Assembly: GCA_000514715.1 (NCBI GenBank)
Contig: AZWL01000001.1
Span: 620,186-684,185 of the forward strand
DNA: 64,000 nucleotides
Direction: 5' to 3'
Origin: Streptomyces sp. CNH099
Lineage (GTDB): Bacteria; Actinomycetota; Actinomycetes; Streptomycetales; Streptomycetaceae
Every line of letters begins with the position of its first letter. The stretch's first letter is position 1. Under the pieces are notes generated by a model. The model was not told the DNA's origin. It made no database searches and saw only the letters and a list, made by a program, of their open reading frames with translations. Of the stretch, positions 15,029 to 26,925 are shown one piece after another. The position numbers and the translations under genes are program-made.

Positions 15029-16468
15029 TCACCACCACCGCTGCCGCACCACGCGCCCGCCGGCCCGGGAGCCTTCGAGCAGGGAGTGCGCCAGCACGCT
15101 GTACAGGATGTCGTTCGGGCCGTCGGCGATCCGGAGCCCGCGGATGTCGCGGAGGCGCTTCTCCATCGGCGTGTGACACGTGTAGCCGTCGCTGCCGTGG
15201 AGCTGGAGCCCGAGGTCGACCGCGCGGTAGGCCGCGTCCGTGGCCAGCGCCTTCGCGGCGGAACAGGCCGCCACGTCCACGGCGTCCGCGTCCCGGTCCA
15301 TGCTCTCCAGCAGCGAGAAGCACCAGGCGGTGGCCGCCTGCAGCTCCGCCGCCGCGGTACCGAGCCGGGAGACCACGGACGGGATGGTCGACAGCGACGT
15401 CCTGCCGACGCTGCGCCGGCGGGTACGGGCCATCGCCTCGTCGATCGCGGCGGCGGCCGCGCCGAGGCAGACCAGCGCCATCATCACGCGCCAGCCGGCG
15501 AAGTGCGCGTCGAAGATCCTGCGGCCGTCGCCGGGGGCGCCGAGCAGCCGGTCGCGCCCGACCCGTACGCCGTCGAAGTGCAGGTGGCCCAGGCTCCAGC
15601 CGCGCAGGCCCAGCGGGGCGGCGGTATGGGTGCGGACGCCGGGGGCGTCCGTCGGCAGCCACAGCGCCGACAGCGGCACCTCGCGCAGCCCGGCCCCGAC
15701 GGCGGCACCGCCGGGGCCGGCGGGGCCGGCGGGGCCGCCGTCGGCGGCCAGGGCCGCGGCCTGTTCGGGCGTGACGACCTTGCAGAAGACGACGAAGCCG
15801 ACGGCCTCGTCGACCCGGCCGACCAGGCCCTTGGTGCCCGAGAGCACCAGGTGGTCGCCGTGCTCGACGGCCGCGGTGCGCAGGCCGCGCAGGTCCGAGC
15901 CGGAGTGCGGCTCGCTGGCGGCGACGCCCGCCAGTTCACCGTGCTCCACCACCCGTTCGCGTACCGCGCGGACCACGCCGGGCGGCCCGTACCGCAGGGC
16001 CATCGCCCCGTGGCCCGAGCTGAAGACCTCGCGCGCGTCGCAGTCGCGCCGTCCGGCCAGGAACATCGCGAGCCCCTGCGCCACCCGCTCCAGCCCCGCG
16101 GGCACGACCGGGCCGTCGCCCCGGTCCGCGTCCCCGCCGCGCCCGCCGCCCGGTAGGTCCGCCGGGGGCGCCACGTCGAACCCCGTCAGCCCCGACCGGG
16201 CCGCGTGTCCGCGCAGTTCGAGCCAGGGCGGCCGGGCCGCGTCCTCCGTGACGGGCTCGGGCAGGTGCCGGTCGAGGAAGTCGGTGACGCGGGCGGTGAA
16301 GTCCGCGAGCGCGGGATAGCGGGCCAGCACGGCGCGGAACTCCGGGGAGGTCGCGTACGGGCCGCCGGCGGCCGGGAGTCCGGGCCCGGGGCGGGCCGGC
16401 GCGCGGCCGGCCGGCGCGGCGGACACCGGCGTCGCGGTTGCCGGCGCGGCGGTGGTCCGCGACGTCAT
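15029..16468 (-). CDS. Acyl-CoA dehydrogenase-family protein of the NRPS cluster
   Basis: This 479-residue flavoprotein follows the acyl-CoA dehydrogenase plan: a helical N-terminus, flavin-contacting [18 protein letters not shown] (about residues 190-207), the beta domain with [20 protein letters not shown], and C-terminal helices with [22 protein letters not shown] and ADGPNDI. The N-terminal 50 residues are Pro/Ala-rich and disordered. The start ATG overlaps the MbtH stop by 4 bases (16465-16468), so the two are translationally coupled. In NRPS clusters such enzymes desaturate acyl starters or carrier-bound residues; this role is inferred from position. The usual catalytic Glu cannot be placed with confidence. 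Confidence 0.82.
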   Translation of the reverse strand: MTSRTTAAPATATPVSAAPAGRAPARPGPGLPAAGGPYATSPEFRAVLARYPALADFTARVTDFLDRHLPEPVTEDAARPPWLELRGHAARSGLTGFDVAPPADLPGGGRGGDADRGDGPVVPAGLERVAQGLAMFLAGRRDCDAREVFSSGHGAMALRYGPPGVVRAVRERVVEHGELAGVAASEPHSGSDLRGLRTAAVEHGDHLVLSGTKGLVGRVDEAVGFVVFCKVVTPEQAAALAADGGPAGPAGPGGAAVGAGLREVPLSALWLPTDAPGVRTHTAAPLGLRGWSLGHLHFDGVRVGRDRLLGAPGDGRRIFDAHFAGWRVMMALVCLGAAAAAIDEAMARTRRRSVGRTSLSTIPSVVSRLGTAAAELQAATAWCFSLLESMDRDADAVDVAACSAAKALATDAAYRAVDLGLQLHGSDGYTCHTPMEKRLRDIRGLRIADGPNDILYSVLAHSLLEGSRAGGRVVRQRWW

Positions 16469-16689
16469 CGGCCGCCCTCCGCTGCCTCGGCGAGGCTGCG
16501 TGGCCGCATGTCGGTCCACGTCCTCTCGACGTACTCCAGGCACGCCTGCCGGGAGTCCTCGGGAAGGGCGACGGTCCAGCCTCGCGGCACCTCGGCGAAG
16601 GCCGGCCAGAGCGAGTGCTCGCCCTCGTCGTTGACGAGCACCAGGAAGCGGGCTTCGTCGTCCTCGAACGGATTGGTCGCGTGCGTCAT
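16465..16689 (-). CDS. MbtH-family NRPS accessory protein
   Basis: This 74-residue protein has the complete MbtH signature: [36 protein letters not shown], and the late WTDMRP. MbtH proteins bind NRPS adenylation domains and keep them soluble and active. ATG 16689 gives the normal family length and has AGGAG 7 bases upstream; an earlier ATG at 16716 has none. It sits between the ABC exporter and the acyl-CoA dehydrogenase, on the same strand as the NRPS, and should serve one or both of its adenylation domains. Confidence 0.95.
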   Translation of the reverse strand: MTHATNPFEDDEARFLVLVNDEGEHSLWPAFAEVPRGWTVALPEDSRQACLEYVERTWTDMRPRSLAEAAEGGR

Positions 16690-16785
16690 TCCACGCTCCT
16701 GGTTCTCAACGGACATTCATTGTCTCGGTTCAGCGGCTTTCTCACGGCACCGTGTGTTGTTACCACCCGAAGGAATGACCACCTG

Positions 16786-19269
16786 CTAAGCGTGCGCGGA
16801 CCCGCCGGACTGCAGCTTCCACAGGGAGCTGTAGACGCCGCCGCGCGCGACGAGTTCGTCGTGGGTGCCCCGCTCGGCGACCTGCCCCCCGGGGGCCATG
16901 ACGTAGATGCGGTCCGCGCCCTGGACGGTGGAGAGCCGGTGGGCGATGACGAGCATCGTGCGGTCGATCCCGAAGACCTGCAGGGCCCGCTGGATGGTGG
17001 CCTCGGTCTCGTTGTCGACGGCGGACGTGGCCTCGTCGAGGATGACGACCGGCGGGTCGCGCAGGACGGTGCGGGCCAGCGCGATGCGCTGGCGCTGCCC
17101 GCCGGAGAGCGCGGACCCCCGCTCCCCGACCCGGGTGTCGTAGCCGTCGGGGAGGCTGTCGATGAACGTGTGCGCGCCGGCCGTGCGGGCGGCGGCGACG
17201 AGCTGCGCCTCGGTGGCGTCGAAGGTGCCGTAGCGGATGTTCTCCGCGATCGTCGCGTCGAAGAGGAACGGCTCCTGCGTGACGTACCCGATCGTCCGCC
17301 GCAGGTCGGGCAGCGCCAGGCCGCGCACGTCGGCGCCGTCGAGCAGCACCTGACCGCGGTCGGGGTGGCGGAAGCGCATGAGGAGCTTGGCGACCGTGGT
17401 CTTGCCCGCGCCGGTGGTGCCGACGAGGGCGGTGGTCCGGCCGGGCGGGATCACCAGCGAGGTGTCGCGCAGCGCGGGCGGCCGGCCGGGGTAGGCGAAG
17501 GTCACCTTCCGCAGCTCGATCCGGCCCCGGCCGCGGGGCGGCAGCGCCCCGCGGCCTTCCCCGGGCAACTCCGCGGGCGGGCCCGCGGGCAGTTCAGCGG
17601 CCGGGCCCGCGGGCAGTTCAGCGGGCGGCTCCGCGGGCCCGGCCGGCTCCACGGGCAGCCGGTGCAGCCCCTCGATCCGGTCCAGGGCGGCCAGGGTGCG
17701 CTGGTAGTGGTCGGAGGCGCTGCCGACGCGGGACAGCTTCAGCATGGCGATGCCGGGGAGTTCGATCAGCGGGCCGAACGCCGCCGTCGCCAGCTCGCCC
17801 CGCAGCACGGCCCGCCCGCCCAGCAGCACCGTGCCGACGAGCGCGGAGCCGCCGGCCAGCCGCAGGATCTGCGGCGGCAGCGCGGCGCTGCGGCCGGCGG
17901 AGCGGTTGGCCTCGCTGCACCGGCCGTTCAGCTCGTCGATACGGGCGATCTCGTGCGCCTCCGTCGTCGCGGCCTTGATGGTGGTGTGCGCGTGCAGGTT
18001 CTCGGTCACCCGGCTGTTCAGCTCCGCCCGGCGCTCACCGCAGGCGGCGGTGTCCGCGACCGCGCGCTCGTGGAAGCGGAACGACAGCCAGGTGACGAGC
18101 GGGATCGGCGCGAAGGCGATCCAGGCGAGCTGCGGGGCGAGCAGCAGGAACATCGGCACGAGCAGCGCCAGGCCGGCGCCCATCTGCACGACGTCGTGCA
18201 TGTTCGTCCCGACGAACGTGCCGAGCTGCCCGACGTCCTCGGACAGCACGGCGTTGACGCGGCTGACGCGGGCGTCCTCCAGGTCGGCCGGGGCCACGCT
18301 CTGGACGTGGGCGTAGGTGCGGATGCGCCAGTCGTCCTCGACGTCCTGGGCCAGCCCGCGCCAGGCGACGCCGGCGGCGTAGCCGGTGCCCGCCATGACG
18401 GCGCAGGCGAACGCGCCGGCGCCGGCGAGGGTGCCGAGCTGGGCGGAGACGCCGGTGATGCCGTAGCGGGCGAGGGTGGCGCTGCCGCCGCGCGCGATCA
18501 GCAGCACGATCGAGGGCGTGAGCGCGAACAGCGCCATCTCCGCCAGCGTGGACAGGGCGGAAAGCAGCGTCGCCACGGCGAACCTGCGCCGGTGCCGGCC
18601 GACGATGCGGGCGACGGCGTGGCCGCGCGGGCCGGCCGCACCGGGCCCCTCCCGGGCCCGGTCCGTTCTGTGCCACGCGCGCCGCACGACGGCGGCCGTC
18701 GCCGCGGCGGCCGCGCCGAGGGTCAGCAGCGGGCGCCGCAGGAGCCGCAGCAGGAGCGGTCCGCCGGCCAGGGCCGCCGCCACCGCGCAGCCGGCGCCCA
18801 GGATCCGGGGCAGCCGGCGGGCCGGGCCCCCGGGGGCCCGGCCGGGACGTACGGCAGGGGGGTGCGCGGTCGCCCCGGTGGCGTCGGGCGGGGCGGCGGG
18901 GTCGCGGCCGAGCAGCTCCGCGGAGGGCGTGTGCAGGGCGGTGAGCACGCGCTCGACCGCCGCGTGCAGCAGCCGGGCGGCGTCGCGCGGGCCGAGCGTG
19001 CGGTCGTGCCGCAGCAGCACCCGGCCGGTCACCGGGTTGACGCGGACGTCCGCGATGCCCGGCGACCGGCGCAGCGACGCCTCCGCCACCCGGGCCAGCC
19101 CGGGTCGGCCGCGGAAGAGGTCGACCTCCCAGCGCTGGCGGCCGGGCACGATCGAGCGCGGGCGCGGTCTGGCCCGGGCCCGGTGTCCGGCACGGGTGCG
19201 CGGTGCCGCCACCGCCACGCCGTTTGCGTGCGGGCCTGCGGCCAGGGTCGAGGTCATCGGGACAACCAC
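16786..19269 (-). CDS. ABC exporter (fused permease and ATPase) with N-terminal HMA-like domain
   Basis: The 827-residue protein has an N-terminal domain (about residues 45-115) resembling a heavy-metal-associated-like fold without metal cysteines (VDLFRGRPGLARVAEASLRR, then VRVNPVTGRVLLRHD). Two hydrophobic helices follow (about 150-195), then a six-helix exporter core (about 225-545) and a Pro/Ala-rich repeat linker. The ATPase has Walker A GTTGAGKTT (about 616), LSGGQRQR, Walker B VVILDEATS and switch IAHRLST. It should work as a homodimer to export the NRPS product (inference). GTG 19269 is chosen because AGGAG lies 6 bases upstream. It starts 66 bases after the NRPS stop, behind a short hairpin. 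Confidence 0.88.
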   Translation of the reverse strand: MVVPMTSTLAAGPHANGVAVAAPRTRAGHRARARPRPRSIVPGRQRWEVDLFRGRPGLARVAEASLRRSPGIADVRVNPVTGRVLLRHDRTLGPRDAARLLHAAVERVLTALHTPSAELLGRDPAAPPDATGATAHPPAVRPGRAPGGPARRLPRILGAGCAVAAALAGGPLLLRLLRRPLLTLGAAAAATAAVVRRAWHRTDRAREGPGAAGPRGHAVARIVGRHRRRFAVATLLSALSTLAEMALFALTPSIVLLIARGGSATLARYGITGVSAQLGTLAGAGAFACAVMAGTGYAAGVAWRGLAQDVEDDWRIRTYAHVQSVAPADLEDARVSRVNAVLSEDVGQLGTFVGTNMHDVVQMGAGLALLVPMFLLLAPQLAWIAFAPIPLVTWLSFRFHERAVADTAACGERRAELNSRVTENLHAHTTIKAATTEAHEIARIDELNGRCSEANRSAGRSAALPPQILRLAGGSALVGTVLLGGRAVLRGELATAAFGPLIELPGIAMLKLSRVGSASDHYQRTLAALDRIEGLHRLPVEPAGPAEPPAELPAGPAAELPAGPPAELPGEGRGALPPRGRGRIELRKVTFAYPGRPPALRDTSLVIPPGRTTALVGTTGAGKTTVAKLLMRFRHPDRGQVLLDGADVRGLALPDLRRTIGYVTQEPFLFDATIAENIRYGTFDATEAQLVAAARTAGAHTFIDSLPDGYDTRVGERGSALSGGQRQRIALARTVLRDPPVVILDEATSAVDNETEATIQRALQVFGIDRTMLVIAHRLSTVQGADRIYVMAPGGQVAERGTHDELVARGGVYSSLWKLQSGGSAHA
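17579..17626. repeat. 24-bp tandem repeat in the ABC transporter linker
   Basis: Two adjacent 24-base units (17579-17602 and 17603-17626) differ at one base and encode PAELPAGP-type octapeptides between the membrane and ATPase domains. Flanking sequence holds further decayed copies. Copy number may vary between strains. Confidence 0.7.
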
Positions 19270-19285
19270 CGGTCTCTCCTGCGGT

Positions 19286-19304
19286 GCGCCGCCGTGGGCG
19301 GCGC
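19286..19304. promoter_or_regulatory. Intercistronic hairpin between NRPS and ABC exporter genes
   Basis: GCGCCGCC (19286-19293) and GGCGGCGC (19297-19304) form a perfect 8-bp stem with a 3-base loop, inside the 66-base gap of the operon. It could attenuate exporter expression relative to the NRPS or stabilise the processed message. Confidence 0.4.
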
Positions 19305-19335
19305 GGACGATCGGGTCACGTACGACGGGCGGGCG

Positions 19336-22300
19336 CTACCGGTTCACGTAGGTCCAGTACGCGGCGACGGCGGCCTCGTCGACGTCCGGGATGTCGATCC
19401 CGTACCGGCGCAGGCGCCGGGCGGTTCTGCCGTTGTCGAAGGCCGGCTGCGGCGGGCGTTCCGCCGCCGCCGCGGCGAGGCCCTCCAGGTGTTCGCGGTA
19501 CGGCGCGATCGGCAGCTCCCGGCCGCGTTCGCCCGCCGCGCGCAGGCGTTCGAGCCACTCGGCGAGCGGCACCGCCGCGGAGCGCGTCCCGTACAGCCGG
19601 TCGTGACCGGCCAGGAAGGCGCCGGGTCCGGTGCGGCGCGGGTGGTGGAGGTGGTGGACGGCGCCCGGGCCGCCGTCGTTCCGCCGCACCAGCGCGACGA
19701 GGGCGCGGGCGAGGACGTCGACGGGGAGCAGCGCCTCGTCGAGCGCCGGCCCGGCCGGGTGGCAGCCGAGTTCCGCGCAGCTCACCAGGAGCCGGGAGAA
19801 CATGTCGTCGCGGTTGACGGCGCCGGTCGCGGAGTGCGCCCAGATGCGGCCGAGGCGGTGGATGCCGCCGCTCGCGCCGCGCGCGAACGCCCGCGCCACC
19901 AGCCGTTCTGCGACCCACTTGGTCGCGGCGTAGCCCCTGCCGTACGGGTGCCGCTCGGCGTCGGTCGGCGACTCCTCGGTGACCGGCGGGGCGTCCGGCC
20001 GGTCCGCCCGGAACACCCCGAGGGTCGACAGGTGGTGGAAGGCCTTCGGCCGCCCCTCCGCCGCCAGCCCGAGCAGGGTGCGGGTGCCCTCGACGTTGGC
20101 CGGCCGCAGCCGGGCGTACGGCGAGAGGTGGTGGACGTGCGCGCCGGCGTGGACGATCGTGTCGACGGCGTCGCGCAGTTCGGCCCAGCGCTCCGGCCCG
20201 GTGCCGAGGCCGACGGCGCCGAGGTCGCCGGGGACGGCGACGATCCGCGGGTCGTCCGCGGCGGCGTCGAGGGCGTACGCCCGCAGCGCCGCGGCCAGCC
20301 GCTCGCGCGCCGCGGCCGCGGTGCCCGCGCGGACCAGGCAGTGCACCCGGGCCGGCGTGGCGCGCAGCAGCTCGGCGAGGAGGAAGGCGCCGACGAAGCC
20401 CGTGGCGCCGGTCAGCAGCACCTCCCGCGGGCCGCCGGCCGGCGGCGGGGCGGCGGCGAACCGCAGCGCCGGGCTGAGCCCGGCCTCGGTGTCCGGCACC
20501 GCCGAGGGCGCGGGCCGCTCGCCGCCGGCGGCGAGTTGCCGGGCGAGTCCGGCCGGGGTGGGGGTCTCCAGGAGCGCGGAGAGGCGGAAGGGGACGGCGA
20601 GCCGCTCGCCGATGCGGCCGGCGAGCCGGGTGGCGAGCAGGGAGTGGCCGCCCAGCTCGAAGAAGTCGTCGTCGACGCCGACCGCGGGCAGCTCCAGCGC
20701 CTCGGCGAACAGCTCGCAGAGTGCCTTCTCGTGCGGGGTGCGCGGGGGGCGGCCCGCGGCGGCCGCGGCCGGCGGGTCGGGCAGTGCGCGGCGGTCGAGC
20801 TTGCCGTTGGGCGTCAGCGGCAGCGCGGGCAGCGGCACGACCGCGGCCGGGACGGCGGGCGCGGGCAGCCGCTCGCGGAGGTAGGCGCGCAGCTCCGCCG
20901 GGTCCGGGTCGCCGGCGGCGGGCACCGCGTAGGCGACGAGCCGGGTGTCGCCGCCGCGGTCGGCGCGGGCGGTCACGGCGGCGCGGGCGACCGCGGGGTG
21001 GGCGGCGAGCGCGGCTTCGACCTCGCCGGGTTCGACGCGGTGGCCGCGGACCTTGACCTGGTCGTCGGCGCGCCCGGCGAAGTCGAGCCGGCCGTCGCGG
21101 CGGCGGCGGGCGAGGTCCCCGGTGCGGTACATCCGGGTGCCGGGCGGGCCGTACGGGTCGGCCACGAACCGCCGGGCCGTCAGCCCCGGGCGGCGCAGGT
21201 AGCCGCGCGCCAGGCCGGCCCCGGCGACGTACAGCTCGCCGGTCGCCCCGGGCGGCACCGGCTGCAGCGCGGCGTCCAGGACATAGGCGCGGGCGCCGGG
21301 GACGGGCCGGCCGAGCACGGGCGTGCCGGCGTCGTCGAGCCGCGCCTGCACGCAGTCGACGGTGCACTCGGTCGGGCCGTACATGTTGTACGCCGTCAGC
21401 CCGGGCACCGCGCGCAGCTCCCGCCACAGCCCTTCCGGCAGCGCCTCGCCGCCGAGGACGGCGAGGCCGGGGCGCCACCGCTCGCCGGTGAAGAGGCCGC
21501 GGTCGCAGAGGACCTGGAGGTACGAGGGCGTGAGGTCGACGCTGTCGATGCGCCGTTCGGTCAGCCAGGCCGCGAAGCGGTCCGCGTCGGTGAAGGTCGC
21601 GGCGGACGGCACGTGCAGCTCGTGGCCGGCGGTGAGGGCGGCGAGCTGCCCCCAGGAGGCGTCGAACGACACCGAGGCGGTCAGCGCCACCCGCAGCGGG
21701 CGGCCGCCGGCGCGCCGGGCCGCCGGGCCGAACACCCGCTCCCGGTACCGCTCGGCGACGGCGGCGACGCTCGCGTGCCGTGCGACGACGCCCTTGGGCG
21801 CGCCGGTCGAGCCGGAAGTGTAGATGACGTACGCCGGGTGCCCGGGCCGCGGTCCGGGCGCGGGGTCGGTGCCGGGCAGGTCCTGCAGCTCGGCGGCCGT
21901 CCCGGGCGCGTCGAGCAGCAGCCGCGGCGTGCCGGTGCCGAGGGTGCCGGCGGTGTCTGCGGCGGAGGCGGTGGCGGTGTCGGTGAGCAGCAGGACGGGG
22001 CGGGCGTCGGCGACCATGGCCGCGAGGCGGGCGGCGGGGTAGCCGGGGTCGAGCGGCAGGTACGCGGCGCCGGACTTGAGTACGGCGAGGAGCGCCACGA
22101 CGAGGTCGGCCGAGCGCGGCAGGGCCAGGGCCACGATGTCCTCGGGGCCGGCACCGCGGGCGGCGAGGGCGTGCGCGAGCCGGTTGGCGCGGGCGTCCAG
22201 CTCGGCGTACGTCAGCTCCGTGCCGTCGGCCGCGACGGCGACCGCGCCCGGCGCGGCGCGTACCCGCGCGCGGAACAGCCCCGTCAGCGTGGACTCGGGC

Positions 22301-25300
22301 GGCGGTGCGGGGGCCGGGGCCCGGTCGTCGGCGGCGCCGGTGAGGCGGCGGCGCTCGGCGCCGGACAGCACGTCGATGCGGCTGAGGGGCCGTCCCGGTG
22401 CGGCGGCGGCCGCGCGCAGCAGCCGCACCCAGCGGTCGGCGAGGTCCTGCACGGTGCCGTGGTCGAACAGGTCGGCGGCGTAGTCGAGGGTGCCGGTCAG
22501 GCCGAGGGGTTCGCCCGTCGGGGAGCGCTGTTCGCCGATGCCGATGTCCAGGTCGAACTTGGCGGTCCGCGTGGGCACCCGGAGCCGGGTGGCCCGCAGC
22601 CCGGGGAGGGTGAAGGCGGACGTCCCGTCGGCGTCGACGGACAGCGCGACCTGGAAGAGGGGGTGGCGGCCCGGCGCGCGCGGCGGGCCCAGCGCCTCCA
22701 CGAGCCGTTCGAAGGGCACGTCCTGGTGGGCGTACGCGGCCAGGGCGGTGTCGCGCACCCGCTCCAGCAGCTCCGCGAAGGTCGGGTCGCCCGAGGTGTC
22801 GGTGCGCAGCACCAGCGTGTTGACGAAGAAGCCCACCAGGTCGTCCAGCGCCTGGTCGGTGCGGCCGGCGATCACGCTGCCGACGGGCAGGTCGGTGCCC
22901 GCGCCGAGCTTCGTCAGCAGCGCCGCCAGGCCGGCGTGCAGCACCATGAACAGGCTGGCGCCCGAGCGGGTGCCCAACTCGGCAAGCGCGGCGTGCAGTT
23001 CGGCGTCGACGCGCAGCCGGACCCGGCCGCCGCGGTACGAGGCGACGGCGGGCCGGGGGCGGTCGCGGGGCAGCGCGATCTCGTCGGGCAGGCCGGCGAG
23101 CGCCGCCGTCCAGTGGCCGAGCTGGCGGTGCAGCAGCCCGTCCGGGTCGCCGGGGGCGCCGAGGAGCCGGCGCTGCCACCGGGTGTAGTCGGTGTAGCGG
23201 ACCGGCAGCGGCTCCCAGCCGGGCTCCCGGCCGCGGCGGCGGGCGGCGTACGCGGTCGCCAGGTCGCGGCTGAGCGGGGCCATGGACCAGCCGTCGGCGG
23301 CGATGTGGTGGATGACGAGGCACAGGAAGGACTCGGCCGGGCCGCGCACGAACAGCTCGGCGCGCAGCGGCGGTTCGACGGCGAGGTCGAAGGCGTGGCG
23401 TACGGACTCCGCCAGCCGGCGCCGCAGCTCCGCCGCGCCGGCCACCTCGGTGACGGGCAGCGCGGGCCGGGCCGCGGCGGCGCCGAGGACCCGCTGCCGC
23501 GGCTCGCCGCCGGTGTCGGGGAAGACGGTGCGCAGGGTCTCGTGCCGGGCCACGACGTCGCCCAGTGCCCGTGCCAGCGCGGCCCGGTCGACCTCGCCGG
23601 TGAACCGCTGCACGAGCGGGATGTTGTAGGTGGCCCCGGGGCCCTCCGCACGGTGCAGGAACCACAGCCGCTGCTGCGCGTACGACAGCGGCACCGGCTC
23701 GGCCGCCGGCCGCGGCTCCGCGGTCAGCGCCGGCCGGGCCGGGTCCGCGCCGTCCAGCCGGGCCGCGAGCCGGGCGGCGGTGGGCGCCTCGAACAGCGTG
23801 CTGAGGGCGAGGTCGGCGCCGAGGGCGGTGCGGATCCGGGCCAGCAGGCGGATCGCCTGCAGCGAGTGCCCGCCGGCGGCGAAGAAGTCGGTGTCCGCGC
23901 CGACGTGCGGCACGCCCAGCACGTCGGCGAACAGCTCGCACAGCAGCCGCTCGCGGGGCGTGCGCGGCGGCGTGCCCACGGCCTCGCCGCCGTCGTGGCC
24001 CGGGGCGGGCAGCGCGGCGCGGTCGATCTTCCCGCTGGTGTTCAGCGGCAGGTCGCCGAGCATGACGAACGCCGCGGGCACCATGAAGCCGGGCAGCCGC
24101 GCGTGCAGGCGCTCGCGCAGCACGTCCGGGCGCAGCCCGTCCTCGTCCGCCACGACGTACGCGACGAGCCGGAGGTCGCCGGCCGGCGGGTCGCGGCGGG
24201 CGAGGACCGCGGCCCGGGCCACGCCTGGGCAGGCGCGCAGCGCGGCCTCGACCTCCCCCGGCTCGATGCGGAAGCCGCGGATCTTGACCTGGCGGTCGGC
24301 GCGGCCGAGGTAGTCGAGCTGCCCGTCCGGGCGCCAGCGCACCACGTCGCCGGTCCGGTACATGCGCGTCCCGGGCAGGCCGTACGGGTCGGCCACGAAC
24401 CGCAGCGCCGTCAGCCCCGGCCGGCGCAGGTAGCCGCGGGCGAGGGCCACGCCGGCGAGGTACAGCTCGCCGGCGGCGCCCACGGGCACCGGCTGCAGCG
24501 CGCCGTCGAGCACGTACGCCCGGGTGCCGGAGTGCGGCTCCCCGATGGGCGGGGCGGTGCCGTCGGGGGTGAGCGGGCGGCTGGTGGTCACCATCGCGGT
24601 GGCCTCGGTGGGCCCGTAGACGTTCATGAACCGGCGGCCGGGGGCCCACCGCGCGACCAGCTCCGGCGGCACCGGCTCGCCGCCGCACACGAGCGTCCGC
24701 ACGGGGCTGTCGGGCTCGGCCACCACGTCGAGCGCGGAGGGCGGCACGAAGGCGTGGGTGAGGCCGGAGCCGGGGTCGGTGACGACGGCCAGCGGGTCGT
24801 CCTCGGGGGCGAGCACCAGCACCGAGCCGGTGAGCAGCGCGACGTACGTCTCCCAGGCGGAGGCGTCGAAGCTGGGCGAGGCGAGCTGCGGGAAGCGGCT
24901 GCCGGGGGTGATCCGCAGCCGCTCGGTGTGGAACGCGACGAGGGACGCGACGCCCGTGTGCGGCACGACGACGCCCTTGGGGCGCCCGGTGGAGCCCGAG
25001 GTGTAGATCACGTACGCCGGGCGCCGCGGGTCGACGGGGACGCCGGGGTCGTTGCCGGGCCGGCCGGCGGCCATCCCGGCGAGGTCGGCCGGGTCGTCCA
25101 CGACCAGGGCGGGGCGGGCGTCGGCGAGCATGAACGCGCGCCGCGCGGGCGGGTGTCCGGGGTCGACGGGCAGGTAGGCGGCGCCGGCCTTGAGCACGGC
25201 GAGTTCGGCGACGACGAGGTCCACGGAGCGCGGCAGGACGAGGGCGACGACGTCCTCCGCCCCGATCCCGCGGGCCGTCAGCGCGTGCGCGAGGCGGTTG

Positions 25301-26925
25301 GCGCGGGTGTTGAGCGCCGCGTACGACACGGTGGCGGCGCCCGACACCAGCGCGGGCTCCGCCGGGGTCCGGCGCACCTGTGCCTCGAAGAGCGCCCCCA
25401 CCGGCGCGGCGGGCGCGGCGGCCGCGCCGGCGTCGCCGAGGGCGAGCAGCCGCCGCCGCTCGCCGGCGGGCAGCACGGGGAGCCGGCCGACGGGGAGGTC
25501 GGGGTCGGCGTCGGCGACGTACGCGAGGAGGTCGAGCAGCCGGCGCTGGGTGCCGGCCAGGTCCGCGGCGCCGGGCGCGGTGGGCGGCGCGTGCAGCCGC
25601 ATGTGCGGTCCGGTGCCGTCCCGGCGGTCCCACACCATGATCATCAGGTCGGCGGCGAGCGGGAACGACAGGTTGTGGGCGGTGCAGCGGTGGCCGGCGA
25701 AGGAGATGCCGTAGTCGAAGCCGATGAGGTTGACCATCGGCGTGTACGCGGTGCCGGGGCCGCGGGACAGGCCGAGGTCGCGGTGCAGCTCCTCCGCGCG
25801 GTAGCGCTGGTGCGCCACGGCCTCGCGCATGCGCGCGTCGACCTGGGCCAGCAGGTCCCGCAGCGGCATGCCGGGCCGCACGGTCAGGCGTACGGGGACG
25901 CTGTTGGCCAGCATCCCCGGCGTGGCGCGGGCCGCCTCGCCCACCCGGCCGGCCACGGTCAGGCCGACGACGACGTCGCGGGCGCCGGTGCGGCGGTGCT
26001 CGTAGAGCGCGACGGCGGCGAACACCAGGCGGAAGCGGGAGATCCCGGCGCGCCCGGCCGCGGCGCGGAGGGCCTCCGGGCGGCGCAGGGGCAACAGCGG
26101 GGTCCGCGGCACCGGCCGCTGCGCGGGTGCGGCCGTGGGCGTCCCGGACGCCGGGCGCGGCGCGGGCAGCCGCGCGCTCCCGTCCCCCGCGTCCCCCGCG
26201 TCCCCCGCGTCCGCCGGGGGTGCCGCGGGCGCGGCACCGGGCGTCCAGCCGGCCAACTGCCGGGTCCAGTACGTCCGGTCCGCGTCCCGGTCCGCGGACC
26301 GCTGGTACTCCCGGTCGGCGCGGACCAGCGCCGCCAGCGGGCCGAAGGGCGAGGGGGCGGCGTCGCGGCCGCGGACCAGCGCCGTGTACACCTCGGCGAC
26401 GCGGCGGGCCACGAGCGCGTAGCCGAACGCGTCGACGGCCGCGTGGTGGTACGTGTGGTACCACCAGAACCGGTCCGGTGCGAGCTTGAGCAGCGCGAAG
26501 CTGAACAGCGGCCCCGCGGCGAGGTCCAGGGGCCGGGCCGTGTCGGCGCCGACCCACTCCCGCCCGGCCGCCTCGGGGTCCGGCGCGCCGCTGACGTCGA
26601 CGAAGGCGAGCCGCCACGGCAGTTCGCGCTCCACCACCTGTACGGGGCCGTCCGCACCCGGCACCAGCCGCACCCGCAGCGCGTCGGCCTCGCCGACGAC
26701 CTGGCGCAGCGCCGCCTCGAACAGGCCCGGCTCCACCGGCCCGGCGATCTCCAGGTACTCCCCGAGCCGCAGCGCGGGGCCGAGCCGCGGGGAGCGCTGT
26801 TCGGCCAGCCACACCTCCCGCTGCCCCGCCGTCACCGGCAGGGTGTCCGCCGGCCCGCCGGGCGGATGGTCGCGGGGCGGCGCCTCGGCGCCGCCGTGCT
26901 CTGCGGAGACCTGGCTGTGGGACAA
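19336..26925 (-). CDS. Dimodular nonribosomal peptide synthetase, C-A-T-C-A-T-R
   Basis: This protein has 2529 residues. Domains: starter-position condensation (about 25-460; motif HHAAVDA at 160-166, with the final Gly of HHxxxDG changed to Ala), adenylation 1 (about 490-980; [11 protein letters not shown] near 640), carrier 1 (GGHS near 1018), condensation 2 (about 1075-1505; HHIAADG near 1205), adenylation 2 (about 1525-2030; [10 protein letters not shown] near 1702), carrier 2 (GGHS near 2092) and a thioester-reductase domain (about 2165-2529; [13 protein letters not shown]). There is no thioesterase or epimerase. Hand-read pocket residues are D-A-W-F-V-G-V-A-M-K for A1 (aliphatic, Leu-like) and D-A-G-D-V-G-M-V-D-K for A2 (polar; Gln/Arg-like). 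Both readings are tentative. The TTG start at 26925 is chosen for AGGAGG 7 bases upstream. The expected product is an N-acylated dipeptide aldehyde or alcohol. Confidence 0.93.
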   Translation of the reverse strand: MSHSQVSAEHGGAEAPPRDHPPGGPADTLPVTAGQREVWLAEQRSPRLGPALRLGEYLEIAGPVEPGLFEAALRQVVGEADALRVRLVPGADGPVQVVERELPWRLAFVDVSGAPDPEAAGREWVGADTARPLDLAAGPLFSFALLKLAPDRFWWYHTYHHAAVDAFGYALVARRVAEVYTALVRGRDAAPSPFGPLAALVRADREYQRSADRDADRTYWTRQLAGWTPGAAPAAPPADAGDAGDAGDGSARLPAPRPASGTPTAAPAQRPVPRTPLLPLRRPEALRAAAGRAGISRFRLVFAAVALYEHRRTGARDVVVGLTVAGRVGEAARATPGMLANSVPVRLTVRPGMPLRDLLAQVDARMREAVAHQRYRAEELHRDLGLSRGPGTAYTPMVNLIGFDYGISFAGHRCTAHNLSFPLAADLMIMVWDRRDGTGPHMRLHAPPTAPGAADLAGTQRRLLDLLAYVADADPDLPVGRLPVLPAGERRRLLALGDAGAAAAPAAPVGALFEAQVRRTPAEPALVSGAATVSYAALNTRANRLAHALTARGIGAEDVVALVLPRSVDLVVAELAVLKAGAAYLPVDPGHPPARRAFMLADARPALVVDDPADLAGMAAGRPGNDPGVPVDPRRPAYVIYTSGSTGRPKGVVVPHTGVASLVAFHTERLRITPGSRFPQLASPSFDASAWETYVALLTGSVLVLAPEDDPLAVVTDPGSGLTHAFVPPSALDVVAEPDSPVRTLVCGGEPVPPELVARWAPGRRFMNVYGPTEATAMVTTSRPLTPDGTAPPIGEPHSGTRAYVLDGALQPVPVGAAGELYLAGVALARGYLRRPGLTALRFVADPYGLPGTRMYRTGDVVRWRPDGQLDYLGRADRQVKIRGFRIEPGEVEAALRACPGVARAAVLARRDPPAGDLRLVAYVVADEDGLRPDVLRERLHARLPGFMVPAAFVMLGDLPLNTSGKIDRAALPAPGHDGGEAVGTPPRTPRERLLCELFADVLGVPHVGADTDFFAAGGHSLQAIRLLARIRTALGADLALSTLFEAPTAARLAARLDGADPARPALTAEPRPAAEPVPLSYAQQRLWFLHRAEGPGATYNIPLVQRFTGEVDRAALARALGDVVARHETLRTVFPDTGGEPRQRVLGAAAARPALPVTEVAGAAELRRRLAESVRHAFDLAVEPPLRAELFVRGPAESFLCLVIHHIAADGWSMAPLSRDLATAYAARRRGREPGWEPLPVRYTDYTRWQRRLLGAPGDPDGLLHRQLGHWTAALAGLPDEIALPRDRPRPAVASYRGGRVRLRVDAELHAALAELGTRSGASLFMVLHAGLAALLTKLGAGTDLPVGSVIAGRTDQALDDLVGFFVNTLVLRTDTSGDPTFAELLERVRDTALAAYAHQDVPFERLVEALGPPRAPGRHPLFQVALSVDADGTSAFTLPGLRATRLRVPTRTAKFDLDIGIGEQRSPTGEPLGLTGTLDYAADLFDHGTVQDLADRWVRLLRAAAAAPGRPLSRIDVLSGAERRRLTGAADDRAPAPAPPPESTLTGLFRARVRAAPGAVAVAADGTELTYAELDARANRLAHALAARGAGPEDIVALALPRSADLVVALLAVLKSGAAYLPLDPGYPAARLAAMVADARPVLLLTDTATASAADTAGTLGTGTPRLLLDAPGTAAELQDLPGTDPAPGPRPGHPAYVIYTSGSTGAPKGVVARHASVAAVAERYRERVFGPAARRAGGRPLRVALTASVSFDASWGQLAALTAGHELHVPSAATFTDADRFAAWLTERRIDSVDLTPSYLQVLCDRGLFTGERWRPGLAVLGGEALPEGLWRELRAVPGLTAYNMYGPTECTVDCVQARLDDAGTPVLGRPVPGARAYVLDAALQPVPPGATGELYVAGAGLARGYLRRPGLTARRFVADPYGPPGTRMYRTGDLARRRRDGRLDFAGRADDQVKVRGHRVEPGEVEAALAAHPAVARAAVTARADRGGDTRLVAYAVPAAGDPDPAELRAYLRERLPAPAVPAAVVPLPALPLTPNGKLDRRALPDPPAAAAAGRPPRTPHEKALCELFAEALELPAVGVDDDFFELGGHSLLATRLAGRIGERLAVPFRLSALLETPTPAGLARQLAAGGERPAPSAVPDTEAGLSPALRFAAAPPPAGGPREVLLTGATGFVGAFLLAELLRATPARVHCLVRAGTAAAARERLAAALRAYALDAAADDPRIVAVPGDLGAVGLGTGPERWAELRDAVDTIVHAGAHVHHLSPYARLRPANVEGTRTLLGLAAEGRPKAFHHLSTLGVFRADRPDAPPVTEESPTDAERHPYGRGYAATKWVAERLVARAFARGASGGIHRLGRIWAHSATGAVNRDDMFSRLLVSCAELGCHPAGPALDEALLPVDVLARALVALVRRNDGGPGAVHHLHHPRRTGPGAFLAGHDRLYGTRSAAVPLAEWLERLRAAGERGRELPIAPYREHLEGLAAAAAERPPQPAFDNGRTARRLRRYGIDIPDVDEAAVAAYWTYVNR

